From Cognatundibacterium luofuense (GTDB taxonomy: Bacteria; Pseudomonadota; Gammaproteobacteria; Burkholderiales; Burkholderiaceae_D): 64,000 nt of DNA. Made by a program: the position numbers and the translations under genes. The stretch lies in assembly GCF_018139685.1 (NCBI RefSeq), contig NZ_JAGSPN010000002.1, positions 310,001 through 374,000 of the forward strand, read 5' to 3'. Shown here in pieces: positions 1 to 7,312 of this stretch (position 1 is its first letter; each line of letters starts with the position of its first letter). Under the pieces are notes generated by a model. It searched no databases. It saw nothing but the letters and a program-made list of their open reading frames with translations, and had not been told where the DNA came from.

Positions 1-1077
1 ATCCAGTGCATACAGCTGGAACTTTCCTTCACGACGGGAAATATAAGCAAGGGTTTTGCCGTCCGGCGAAATACGTGGTGTGATGTTATAGCTGCCGTTG
101 AACGTCACGCGCTTTGCTTCACCACCATTCACACTGACGCGGTAAATCTGCGGACCGCCGCTGCGGTCACTGAGGAAATACACATACTGGCCATCGGCGG
201 AGAATTGCGGCTCAGTATCAATCGCATTACTGCTGGTCAGCTTTTGCAAGCCGGAACCATCGGCATTAATCAGGTAAATCTGGGTCAGGCCATCGCGCGA
301 CAAGGCAATTGCCAGACGGCTGCCATCCGGCGACCATGCAGGCGCAGAGTTACTGCCTTTAAAGTTCGCTACGACACGGCGTTCGCCGGTCAGCAGATTC
401 TGCACCCAGACCACAGGTTTTTTCATTTCAAACGACACATAGGCAACTTTGCTCCCATCCAGTGTCCAGGCCGGCGAAATAATCGGTTCGCGGGAACGTA
501 AGGCAGGAACTTCGTTGTAGCCATCCGAATCGGCCACTACCAGACGGTATTCGCCGCCGGATTTGGTCACGTAAGCAATACGCGTTGCAAACGCACCGCG
601 TACCCCGATCAGCTTTTCATACACATCATCGGCGATTTTATGTGCCGAAACGCGGGTACTGGTCGGCAGCGTTGGCAGCGCAAAGCCGGACAGCATCGCC
701 GCTTTGGTGGTGTCGAACAGTTTATAGCGCACATCAAAGCGGCCATCTGCCAGCTTTTGCACACTGCCTACGACCAGTGCTTCCGCGCCTTTGCGCTTCC
801 ACTCTTCAAAGTTCACCGGCGCAGTTTCAGACAACACGGTGCCCGCATCAATCAGGCGGAAATAACCGCTGCGTGCCAGATCGTCACGAATAATCTGGCT
901 GATTTGCTGCGGACTGAGGTCTTCATTACTGAAACCTGCAATCGCAATCGGAATCTGGTTCGAACCCACACCGGAAACTTCCACCCGCAATTGCGCCTGT
1001 GCCGGAACAGGCGGCACACCCGCCATCAGTGCCAGCGCCAGCGCAGGAATACTCAGCAAACGTAAACCTGATTTCAT
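1..1077 (-). CDS. tolB: TolB, periplasmic beta-propeller of the Tol-Pal system (partial)
   Basis: The gene starts at the ATG at 1075-1077 and runs off the left edge, so about 359 of the roughly 430 residues usual for TolB are visible. The N-terminus is a signal peptide ending near PAQAQ, followed by the TolB N-terminal domain (QLRVEVSGVGSNQIPIAI and IIRDDLARSGYF). The rest holds WD40/PD40-like propeller blades. TolB is a periplasmic protein that links Pal at the outer membrane with TolA and keeps the envelope invaginating during division. It lies 6 bp after tolA, the usual order, so the two are probably co-transcribed. Pal would be expected just beyond the window edge. Identification is firm; the C-terminus cannot be seen. 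Confidence 0.95.
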   Translation of the reverse strand, partial: MKSGLRLLSIPALALALMAGVPPVPAQAQLRVEVSGVGSNQIPIAIAGFSNEDLSPQQISQIIRDDLARSGYFRLIDAGTVLSETAPVNFEEWKRKGAEALVVGSVQKLADGRFDVRYKLFDTTKAAMLSGFALPTLPTSTRVSAHKIADDVYEKLIGVRGAFATRIAYVTKSGGEYRLVVADSDGYNEVPALRSREPIISPAWTLDGSKVAYVSFEMKKPVVWVQNLLTGERRVVANFKGSNSAPAWSPDGSRLAIALSRDGLTQIYLINADGSGLQKLTSSNAIDTEPQFSADGQYVYFLSDRSGGPQIYRVSVNGGEAKRVTFNGSYNITPRISPDGKTLAYISRREGKFQLYALD

Positions 1078-1083
1078 ATCGTC

Positions 1084-2070
1084 TTACTCTTCTCGTAATT
1101 TGTAGACCAGTAACAAACTGGAGGGAACCTGACCGTTTTTATCTTTCGGCAGCGGCGCAGATTTTTCAATCGCTTTCGCCACCGCTTCATCAAAAGACGG
1201 AACGCCGGAACTCTTTGCCATACGTGGCAAGCCGCGCAGAGAACCATCCGGCAGCAATTCTATTTTGTATTCCACCGTCGGATTGCGACCTGCATTATCA
1301 CCCGGCGGATAAATCATGTTCGAACGCACTTTAGACGCAATTTTAGCGATATAGCTAGGATCACCGCGGTTATTACCGGTCGATTTTTCCGCAGTACCGC
1401 TGCCACCGGAACCAACTGCACCGGCCTGCGCATTGATACGCTGCATTTGCTCGCTGAACAGTTTGTCAGCCAGTGCTTTTTCACGCGCATCTTTGGCTTT
1501 CTGATCAGCCTGCTTCTGCTTATCTGCTTTTTCTTTCTGCGCTTTATCCTTCAGCTCTTTTTCTTTGAGCTCTCTCTCGCGTTCTTTCTCACGCTCTTTT
1601 TCACGCTCAAGACGTTCTTTCTCGCGCTGCTTCTCAAGCTTTTCTTTTTCGAGTTTTTCTTTTTCGCGCTTTTCTTTCAGTTCAAGCTGACGCTTTTCCT
1701 CTGCAATACGCAGTTTTTCTTCTTCGCGTTTTTTCTCTTCCTGAATACGTTTCTTTTGCTGCTGCAAAGCGATTTCCGGATCTTCCACCGGTTTGGCGAC
1801 TGGCTCAGGGGTGCGCGCGACTGGCGCTGGCTTCGGTTCCGGCTCGGGTTCCGGCGCGACTTGCGGTACGGGCAAAGGCGCGGCTTCGCGCGTGGTCAGA
1901 TCCCAGACTTCCGCCTCCACTGCATTCGATTCATGGCTTTGCCAATTGATACCGACCACAAAAAACAATAACAGTGCCAGATGCACCAGTAACGCCAGTG
2001 CCATCGCGCCGGGCGAAACACGCGCCTCACGGTTGGTCATGGAATTTACCGGATTCAATGCAGCATTCAT
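1084..2070 (-). CDS. tolA: TolA, envelope-spanning Tol-Pal linker protein
   Basis: There is one transmembrane helix near the N-terminus (ALALLVHLALLLFFVVGI). It is followed by a very long charged coiled coil of K/E/R repeats and a C-terminal TolA/TonB-like domain (DPSYIAKIASKVRSNMIYPP onward). TolA is anchored in the inner membrane by TolQR and reaches through the periplasm to TolB and Pal. The start is uncertain: ATG at 2070 is used here, ATG at 2040 (MTNREARV) is equally plausible, and a TTG at 2112 extends the frame. None has a good ribosome-binding site. tolQ and tolR are not upstream; a TetR gene sits there instead. A TATAAT hexamer at 2162-2167 (minus strand) could be the -10 of a tolAB promoter. 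Confidence 0.93.
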   Translation of the reverse strand: MNAALNPVNSMTNREARVSPGAMALALLVHLALLLFFVVGINWQSHESNAVEAEVWDLTTREAAPLPVPQVAPEPEPEPKPAPVARTPEPVAKPVEDPEIALQQQKKRIQEEKKREEEKLRIAEEKRQLELKEKREKEKLEKEKLEKQREKERLEREKEREKERERELKEKELKDKAQKEKADKQKQADQKAKDAREKALADKLFSEQMQRINAQAGAVGSGGSGTAEKSTGNNRGDPSYIAKIASKVRSNMIYPPGDNAGRNPTVEYKIELLPDGSLRGLPRMAKSSGVPSFDEAVAKAIEKSAPLPKDKNGQVPSSLLLVYKLREE

Positions 2071-2161
2071 ATGGGGACACAGATCACCGGCGGCTCGAAA
2101 AAGTTCCCGCAAATATGCGGAAAATATGCGCCGCCTGCCAAAGTTCGATTATTAACCCGTC

Positions 2162-2167
2162 ATTATA
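2162..2167 (-). promoter_or_regulatory. candidate -10 element for tolA-tolB
   Basis: A perfect TATAAT lies on the minus strand about 90 nt before the tolA start and outside the TetR gene. No convincing -35 is visible 16-18 nt upstream. It suggests that tolAB has its own promoter here, as expected if tolQR are elsewhere in the genome. Confidence 0.4.
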
Positions 2168-2218
2168 ATAGCTAGTTCGCATGCTGATACATGAAACTCC
2201 TTCAGCGGTTTGCCGGAT

Positions 2219-2908
2219 TTACGGCTTTTTCAGTGTATCGCTGCGTAAGCCCTGCAGTTCGGCATCTGGTTGCTGGCTGAAAGTGCCCAGAAACTGCCGG
2301 ATCACCATTTCCACCAGACGCTGGCGTCGCAATTCATCCAGCGGTGGTTGCCCCATCATAATTTGCGGCCACAGTGCGACGGCTTTCACCTGCCCCATCA
2401 GCATATCGCTGAGTTCGACCGGTTCGTAGTCGGTCAGCAAACGGCCGGACGCTTGCGCCTCACGTATCCAGCGCACAATCACCGGCTCGCTTTGTTTCAG
2501 CTGCTCCACCATACCACGCGCTCTTTCCGGTGCATGAATCGTCGCAGCCACAATCACGCGCAGCAAATCAACAAAGGCCGGATCACTGAACAAAGCAATT
2601 TTCTGCTGCAAAAAATGGCGCAACTGGCTGGCCAGGGTCTGCGGCGCAATAAAGTCGAAGCGGTCGTTCACCATCACGGTTTCCCACAGGCGCTGCAGAA
2701 TCGCGGCGAACAAATCCTCTTTGCCCGGGAAATGGTTATATACGGTGCGCTTGGAAACACCGGCGCTGGCGGCGATTGCATCCATACTGGTCGCGTCATA
2801 GCCGTGGCGACGGAATTCCTGCACCGCTGCCTGCACAATCGCTTCTTTTTTCTTATCTGTCAGCCTGCGCAACAGCGAGGGACAGCTATTACAGAGACTA
2901 AACGCCAT
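2219..2908 (-). CDS. TetR/AcrR family transcriptional regulator
   Basis: This 229-residue protein has an N-terminal TetR helix-turn-helix (about residues 16-62, with MDAIAASAGVSKRTVYNHFPGKEDLF, here cited in two parts: MDAIAASAGVSK and RTVYNHF). The C-terminal ligand domain resembles the AefR type. TetR proteins usually repress themselves and a divergent neighbour. That arrangement exists here: an MBL-fold hydrolase starts 115 bp away on the other strand, and the gap holds a near-identical 20-bp direct repeat and a 7-bp inverted repeat. The ligand cannot be told from sequence. The gene also separates tolA from whatever lies upstream of it. Confidence 0.9.
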   Translation of the reverse strand: MAFSLCNSCPSLLRRLTDKKKEAIVQAAVQEFRRHGYDATSMDAIAASAGVSKRTVYNHFPGKEDLFAAILQRLWETVMVNDRFDFIAPQTLASQLRHFLQQKIALFSDPAFVDLLRVIVAATIHAPERARGMVEQLKQSEPVIVRWIREAQASGRLLTDYEPVELSDMLMGQVKAVALWPQIMMGQPPLDELRRQRLVEMVIRQFLGTFSQQPDAELQGLRSDTLKKP

Positions 2909-2945
2909 ACTGCCGCCGGAGATTTTTTCGGGAAAACATAATTTT

Positions 2946-3011
2946 ACACCGGACAGTTTACTTTTTTCCGGAACCCGCCTAAACTAAAACTACACCGTAT
3001 AGTTTACTTTT
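2946..3011. promoter_or_regulatory. putative TetR operator region with direct and inverted repeats
   Basis: Two copies of ACACCGNANAGTTTACTTTT lie at 2946-2965 and 2992-3011, 46 bp apart and differing at two positions. TAAACTA (2980-2986) and TAGTTTA (3000-3006) form a perfect 7-bp inverted repeat. TATAGT at 2998-3003 would serve as the -10 of the plus-strand gene. TAAAAT on the minus strand at 2941-2946 would serve the TetR gene. Placing repeats over both -10 elements fits repression of both genes by the TetR protein. This is inference from position and symmetry. Confidence 0.55.
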
Positions 3012-3022
3012 GGAGCTGAAGC

Positions 3023-4078
3023 ATGCAATCATCCGGCGCTGCATCCGATACAACCCGCTATCACAATCCATCCGGCGCCGGCATTCAGCAGCGCGGTTTT
3101 CTTGAGCATGTACGCATCGCATGGAAAATGCTCAGAAAAAACACCCGCGATACCGTGCCGAACGGCAGCATTCCTGTTCACGAACTGGACAGCACCGCCA
3201 TTCTGCGTGCGCCGGATAACAGTATCTGGCGCTTTGGTCATTCCACCATGCTGCTGAAACTGAACGGGCAATTATTGCTGACCGATCCGGTTTTTTCGGA
3301 CTACGCCTCACCGTTTCAATTCCTCGGCCCTAAGCGTTTTCATGTGCCGCCAGCGGCAATCAGCGAATTACCCCAGATCGATGCGGTACTGATTTCACAT
3401 AATCATTACGATCATCTGGATAAGCGCAGCGTGCAACAACTGCGCAGCAAAACGGACCGCTTTATCGTGCCCTCCGGACTGAAGCAGCAACTGGTGCAAT
3501 GGGGTATTCCGGCCACCGCGATTACGGAATTGCAATGGTATGAAGAAACTCCCTTCAATGGCGTGCGTATCGTTGCCACACCGGCGCGCCATTATTCAGG
3601 CCGGAGCCTGTGGGACCGCAATCGCAGTTTATGGGCGTCGTACTGCATGATCAGTCCGCACGCTCGGGTTTTCTTCAGCGGCGACAGTGGCTACTTCGAT
3701 GGCTTCCGCGAGATTGGCGAGCGTTACGGCCCTTTCGATCTGACCTTAATTGAAGCCGGTGGCTACAACCAGATGTGGCATGACGTCCATATGGCACCGG
3801 CAGAAACGCTGCAGGCGCATCTGGATTTGCGCGGGAAATTCCTGATGCCGGTGCATAACAGCACCTTCGACTTATCAGAACATGTGTGGTGGGAACCGAT
3901 GGAGCAATTACTGAAGCTGGCAGAACTGCGCGGCGTGCGCATCAGCTTCCCGCAGATCGGTGAAATGCAGGATATCAGCGAGCCCTCCCCCGGCCACGCA
4001 TGGTGGAACAGTGAGCGTGTACACCGTCGCCACAGCGCCGCCGGAACAACGCAGCCATCCCGCATACAAAACGCCTGA
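3023..4078 (+). CDS. MBL-fold metallohydrolase, UlaG/NAPE-PLD-like
   Basis: This 351-residue protein carries the metallo-beta-lactamase metal motif HNHYDH at residues 126-131. Further ligands are likely in the ATPARHYSGR segment, FFSGDSGYF and the final MPVHNSTFDL. The order and spacing match the UlaG/NAPE-PLD branch of zinc hydrolases, which cleave phosphodiester or lactone bonds; the substrate here is unknown. There is no signal peptide, so it is probably cytoplasmic. The start is supported by GGAG 9-12 nt before ATG. Its promoter overlaps the repeats shared with the divergent TetR gene, so it is probably the TetR target. Confidence 0.85.
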   Translation: MQSSGAASDTTRYHNPSGAGIQQRGFLEHVRIAWKMLRKNTRDTVPNGSIPVHELDSTAILRAPDNSIWRFGHSTMLLKLNGQLLLTDPVFSDYASPFQFLGPKRFHVPPAAISELPQIDAVLISHNHYDHLDKRSVQQLRSKTDRFIVPSGLKQQLVQWGIPATAITELQWYEETPFNGVRIVATPARHYSGRSLWDRNRSLWASYCMISPHARVFFSGDSGYFDGFREIGERYGPFDLTLIEAGGYNQMWHDVHMAPAETLQAHLDLRGKFLMPVHNSTFDLSEHVWWEPMEQLLKLAELRGVRISFPQIGEMQDISEPSPGHAWWNSERVHRRHSAAGTTQPSRIQNA

Positions 4079-4125
4079 ACACCGCCGGATATCGCCAGCA
4101 AACCTGCTTACCTGATGCACGAAAA

Positions 4126-4216
4126 TTTGTGCAATTTTCGTCATCAGGCAATTTCGCAAGCCCGGACTTTCTGCCGACGACAGCCGGATCGCTGTGCTGA
4201 ACACCGCATTTGAGGC
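4126..4216 (+). repeat. dispersed intergenic repeat, copy A
   Basis: This is one of three closely related segments of about 91 bp (others at 6002-6092 and 61856-61947) in the same orientation. Shared words include GACTTTCTGCCGACGAC and AACACCGCATTT, and the left end carries TTCGTCAT. Copy A lies between two convergent genes. One frame reads through all copies as roughly GLSADDxRIAVLNTAF, so a decayed coding origin is possible, but intergenic location and spread favour a non-coding repeat family. Confidence 0.8.
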
Positions 4217-4268
4217 ATTCTGACTCACCCAGAACAGTCTGAGCTTGTCCGTCCAGCTTGCAGCACGC

Positions 4269-4721
4269 CTATTCTTCCAGCGATGCTGCCATTTCCTGAA
4301 TGAAAGCTCCGATATCCAGCCCCTCACATAACTCCGCTTCACCGGATTCATGGTCCAGCCTGACGATCAGCGAAGCGGCTTCGGGCTGTGCATGTAATGC
4401 GAAGTAATTGCCTGCGCCATCGTCCGCAATGATCAATAGCTGACCCGGATCAATCGACGCTGCGGCAGGATGTTCGCGCTGCCACCACAAACGAAAATGC
4501 TGGGTTTCTTCAGCAATTCTTGCGGATGCATACAGCAATGTAACAAACAAAAATGCTTCTTCATCCTGAATCGCTACACCGTCAGCAACCGATAGCAGCG
4601 ATACCAGATCTGCAGGCAACTCCATCGCCAGGGTCGCCGCCAGAACCTGCAACTGTTCCGGCGTGGCAGGCGGAGGCAGTACGATATGCGGATGTAACGC
4701 CATTAACTGTTGTCGGTTCAT
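4269..4721 (-). CDS. SMI1/KNR4 (SUKH)-like protein
   Basis: This is a short acidic protein of about 150 residues. It has the pattern of the SMI1/KNR4 superfamily: an early ELPADLVSLLSVADGV segment, a middle LIIADDGAGNYFALH, then a hydrophobic/acidic C-terminus ending in a helix. SUKH proteins often act as immunity proteins against contact-dependent or polymorphic toxins, but many are solitary with unknown roles. No toxin gene is adjacent. The start is set at the ATG at 4719-4721 because GGGGGCAGG lies just before it; a second ATG 12 nt upstream is less well placed. Family call moderate, function unknown. Confidence 0.65.
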   Translation of the reverse strand: MNRQQLMALHPHIVLPPPATPEQLQVLAATLAMELPADLVSLLSVADGVAIQDEEAFLFVTLLYASARIAEETQHFRLWWQREHPAAASIDPGQLLIIADDGAGNYFALHAQPEAASLIVRLDHESGEAELCEGLDIGAFIQEMAASLEE

Positions 4722-4809
4722 ACCTGCCCCCATTTAAACATCAGACCACCGAAGTTGTACCGGATGAAGCAGCGTCGCCGGATTGCTGGTCTTGTGTGAT
4801 TTCGTGAAA

Positions 4810-5649
4810 TTACTGATCCAGACTAATCAGTGGCGGTGATGCTGTTACCTTGCCCAGCTCAATCGAAAAATCGTCTTCTGCAGAGACTTTGTTTTTCGAT
4901 GCAGGATATGTGTACGGGCCACAAACCAGTTCACCACCGGGTTTTCTGCATACCCAGTACTCGCCGCCCTGATCTGACAAATAAACCGTTTGTATTGGTT
5001 CCCGCTGAGACAGTAAATACGCCATCGGGCTGAAATCCGGGTTATTCCGATAATGTTTATCTCTGCTCGCATGATTGCCGCCAACCAGTGCCACGTAGGT
5101 GTAGTCCGGATATTGTCTGAGTCGGTCGATAATATTCAGTGTCATTTCGCCGTCAATTCTGCCAATGGAGAATGGTTCGTTTTTCTCCAGAGGAACCGGT
5201 TTATAGTCAGCGCTGATGTCAAATGCGGCCAGCAAAACTTTTTGTCCGCTTTGCTTAAGCTTCCTTACCGTTTCAATCAGCCCGAACATTGCAACACTGG
5301 AACGGCCGTCCTGCATCTTGCCCTGCCAGAATTTACCCTGCTGCAATACACGTCTGTCGTCAGCAGTGCCATTCGATTGCAGATAACGATTGATTCCCAC
5401 TTGTTCATTTTCGGGAATTTCCAGCCCCAGTATCACCGGCTTATTCGCCGCCAGCAGCTGACACACCACACTTTTTGCGAACGCCGGATATTCATTGGAA
5501 CCATGCGTTTCGCCGATCACCAGCACTCTGGTTTTGAGCTCCGCCACAGGAAATTTGCCATCTTTCGGGCAGACTGACTCATCCGCACTGGCCGTCGTGA
5601 ATAAACCGGAAATACACACCGATAAAACAAGCTTCAGAATTTTTTTCAT
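4810..5649 (-). CDS. secreted ChaN/EreA/TraB-like protein
   Basis: This 279-residue protein has an N-terminal signal peptide (MKKILKLVLSVCISGLFTTASA). It then carries the GETHG motif (residues 46-50), a following LGLEIPE strand and a later VGGNHAS. Those are the hallmarks of the EreA/ChaN superfamily, whose members include haem-binding ChaN lipoproteins and erythromycin esterases. The glutamate-histidine pair of ETHG is intact. The mature protein is probably periplasmic. It stands alone on the minus strand, and the substrate cannot be predicted. Confidence 0.7.
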   Translation of the reverse strand: MKKILKLVLSVCISGLFTTASADESVCPKDGKFPVAELKTRVLVIGETHGSNEYPAFAKSVVCQLLAANKPVILGLEIPENEQVGINRYLQSNGTADDRRVLQQGKFWQGKMQDGRSSVAMFGLIETVRKLKQSGQKVLLAAFDISADYKPVPLEKNEPFSIGRIDGEMTLNIIDRLRQYPDYTYVALVGGNHASRDKHYRNNPDFSPMAYLLSQREPIQTVYLSDQGGEYWVCRKPGGELVCGPYTYPASKNKVSAEDDFSIELGKVTASPPLISLDQ

Positions 5650-6191
5650 AGAAATCTAAATCAGGGATAAAAAACGCAGCACAAGCGGCAAGGCGAAACA
5701 AAACCGCCTTCATACATATGCTGCAGTTAACATTTGTCCGACGTGAAATTGCGACATTGATGTATGTGCCATCGCCACGCATTTCTGCACTTATCGCAAT
5801 GCTTTGTCATTCTAAGCAACAGCCGATTCTTTTTTATCATTGGCATTTAATTTTTTAAAAGAAATACAGCATCTGAACTCTTTTACAACAACGCCAGGCC
5901 TGAATTTTCTTTTACGCCGTGTTTTCGGAAAATTCCGCTTCGTGTTGCACGTCAGCTTGCCCCCGTATTCCCGGGGCGCCGCCGTCCAACTCGCCGCTTG
6001 TATTGTGCAGACTTCGTCATTTCGTTTTTACGGGCAACCAGACTTTCTGCCGACGACCGCCGGATCGCTGTGCTGAACACCGCATTTAAAGCTATTTCTG
6101 CCTGAATTCAGCCTTTCCGGTGGCTTTACCTGACATAGACGCAGCAATCCCGATACGGATGCTGATCCGGATACGGAACAAAAGGAACATA
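5650..6191. other. intergenic region with repeat copy B, no convincing gene
   Basis: About 540 bp between the start of the ChaN-like gene and the fbp terminator. The only recognised structure is repeat copy B (6002-6092). The longest open frame on the plus strand (5840-6076) runs into the repeat and has no ribosome-binding site. Confidence 0.6.
6002..6092 (+). repeat. dispersed intergenic repeat, copy B
   Basis: This matches copy A over the core GACTTTCTGCCGACGAC, then GCCGGATCGCTGTGCTGAAC and ACCGCATTT, with the same left-end TTCGTCAT. It has the same orientation and length as copies A and C. Downstream of ACCGCATTT the three copies diverge, which marks the right boundary. Confidence 0.8.
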
Positions 6192-6227
6192 AAAAAACCG
6201 CCGTTCATTGCTGAAAGGCGGTTTTTT
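6192..6227 (-). terminator. bidirectional-looking terminator after fbp
   Basis: AAAAAACCGCC (6192-6202) pairs with GGCGGTTTTTT (6217-6227) around a 14-nt loop. Read on the minus strand, the stem is followed by the T-run, correct for terminating the fbp transcript. Confidence 0.85.
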
Positions 6228-6290
6228 GTGGCAGTTCGTATCTGCGGCAGCTGCAGTAAGTTCAGCTGCAAAGGCTGAGTAAAAGCCGGA

Positions 6291-7292
6291 TTACTCTTTG
6301 TGATACGAGGTGACCAGCTCAACTTCGTTACGCGAGCCGAGGAATACAGCAACGCGCTGATGCAGTGCCGTCGGCTGAATGTCCAGAATGCGTTCCTTGC
6401 CGTTGGTCGCCATGCCGCCAGCCTGTTCGACGATCATCGCCATCGGGTTGGCTTCGTACATCAGACGCAGCTTGCCGGCTTTTTCCGGTTCACGCAGGTC
6501 AGCCGGATACATGAAGATGCCGCCGCGATTCAGAATGCGGTGTACGTCAGCCACCATGGATGCAATCCAGCGCATATTGAAGTCTTTGCCGCGCGGGCCG
6601 GTTTTGCCAGCCAGCATTTCATCCACATAGCGTGTGACCGGCGGATACCAGTGACGGCTGTTGGATGCATTGATCGCGAATTCTTTAGTATCTGCCGGGA
6701 TTTGCACATTGCTTTGTGTCAGTACCCATGAACCCATTTCACGATCCAGTGTGAAGCAGTTCACGCCGTTACCGGTGGTCAGCACCAGCACGGTTTGCGG
6801 GCCGTACACAGCGTAACCGGCAGCAACCTGTTTCGTGCCCGGTTGCAGGAAATCCTGCTCACTTGGTGTGCTCATGCCTTCCGGTGCTTTCAGTACCGAG
6901 AAAATTGTACCGATCGATACGTTGACGTCGATATTGCTGGAGCCGTCCAGCGGATCAAACATCAGCAGGTATTCGCCCATCGGATAACGGTTAGGAATCG
7001 GATGGATACTTTCCATTTCTTCCGATGCCATTGCCGCTAGATGGCCGCCCCATTCGTTGGCTTCCAGCAGAATTTCATTGGAAATGATGTCCAGCTTTTT
7101 CTGCACTTCACCCTGTACGTTTTCCGAGCCGGCGGTGCCGAGCACTTCGCCCAGCGCACCTTTGCCAACCGCATGGCTGATGGTTTTGCAGGCGCGTGCA
7201 ACAACTTCGATCAGCAGACGCAATTCCGCAGGAATAGAATTGTTTTGTCTTTGTTGCTCTACCAGAAACTGGGTCAGACTTACACGTTTCAT
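6291..7292 (-). CDS. fbp: fructose-1,6-bisphosphatase class I
   Basis: This 333-residue protein removes the C1 phosphate of fructose 1,6-bisphosphate, the committed step of gluconeogenesis. The diagnostic metal and substrate motif [10 protein letters not shown] is at residues 113-122. An EEMES segment lies before it, and the C-terminal [15 protein letters not shown] supplies further binding residues. Length matches class I enzymes. The start has GGAG 6-9 nt upstream. It lies 20 bp after pepN on the same strand and they probably form an operon ending at the hairpin at 6192-6227. Confidence 0.97.
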   Translation of the reverse strand: MKRVSLTQFLVEQQRQNNSIPAELRLLIEVVARACKTISHAVGKGALGEVLGTAGSENVQGEVQKKLDIISNEILLEANEWGGHLAAMASEEMESIHPIPNRYPMGEYLLMFDPLDGSSNIDVNVSIGTIFSVLKAPEGMSTPSEQDFLQPGTKQVAAGYAVYGPQTVLVLTTGNGVNCFTLDREMGSWVLTQSNVQIPADTKEFAINASNSRHWYPPVTRYVDEMLAGKTGPRGKDFNMRWIASMVADVHRILNRGGIFMYPADLREPEKAGKLRLMYEANPMAMIVEQAGGMATNGKERILDIQPTALHQRVAVFLGSRNEVELVTSYHKE

Positions 7293-7312
7293 AATAACTC
7301 CGTTAATAAAAT

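Noticed and set aside
1480-1760. Repetitive DNA suggesting a tandem repeat or CRISPR-like array
   Set aside because: It encodes the charged coiled coil of TolA; repeat units are irregular and codon-based.
1447-1971. Phe/Leu-rich plus-strand frame that looks like a membrane protein
   Set aside because: Antisense to the Lys/Glu coiled coil of tolA, which produces artificial hydrophobic runs.
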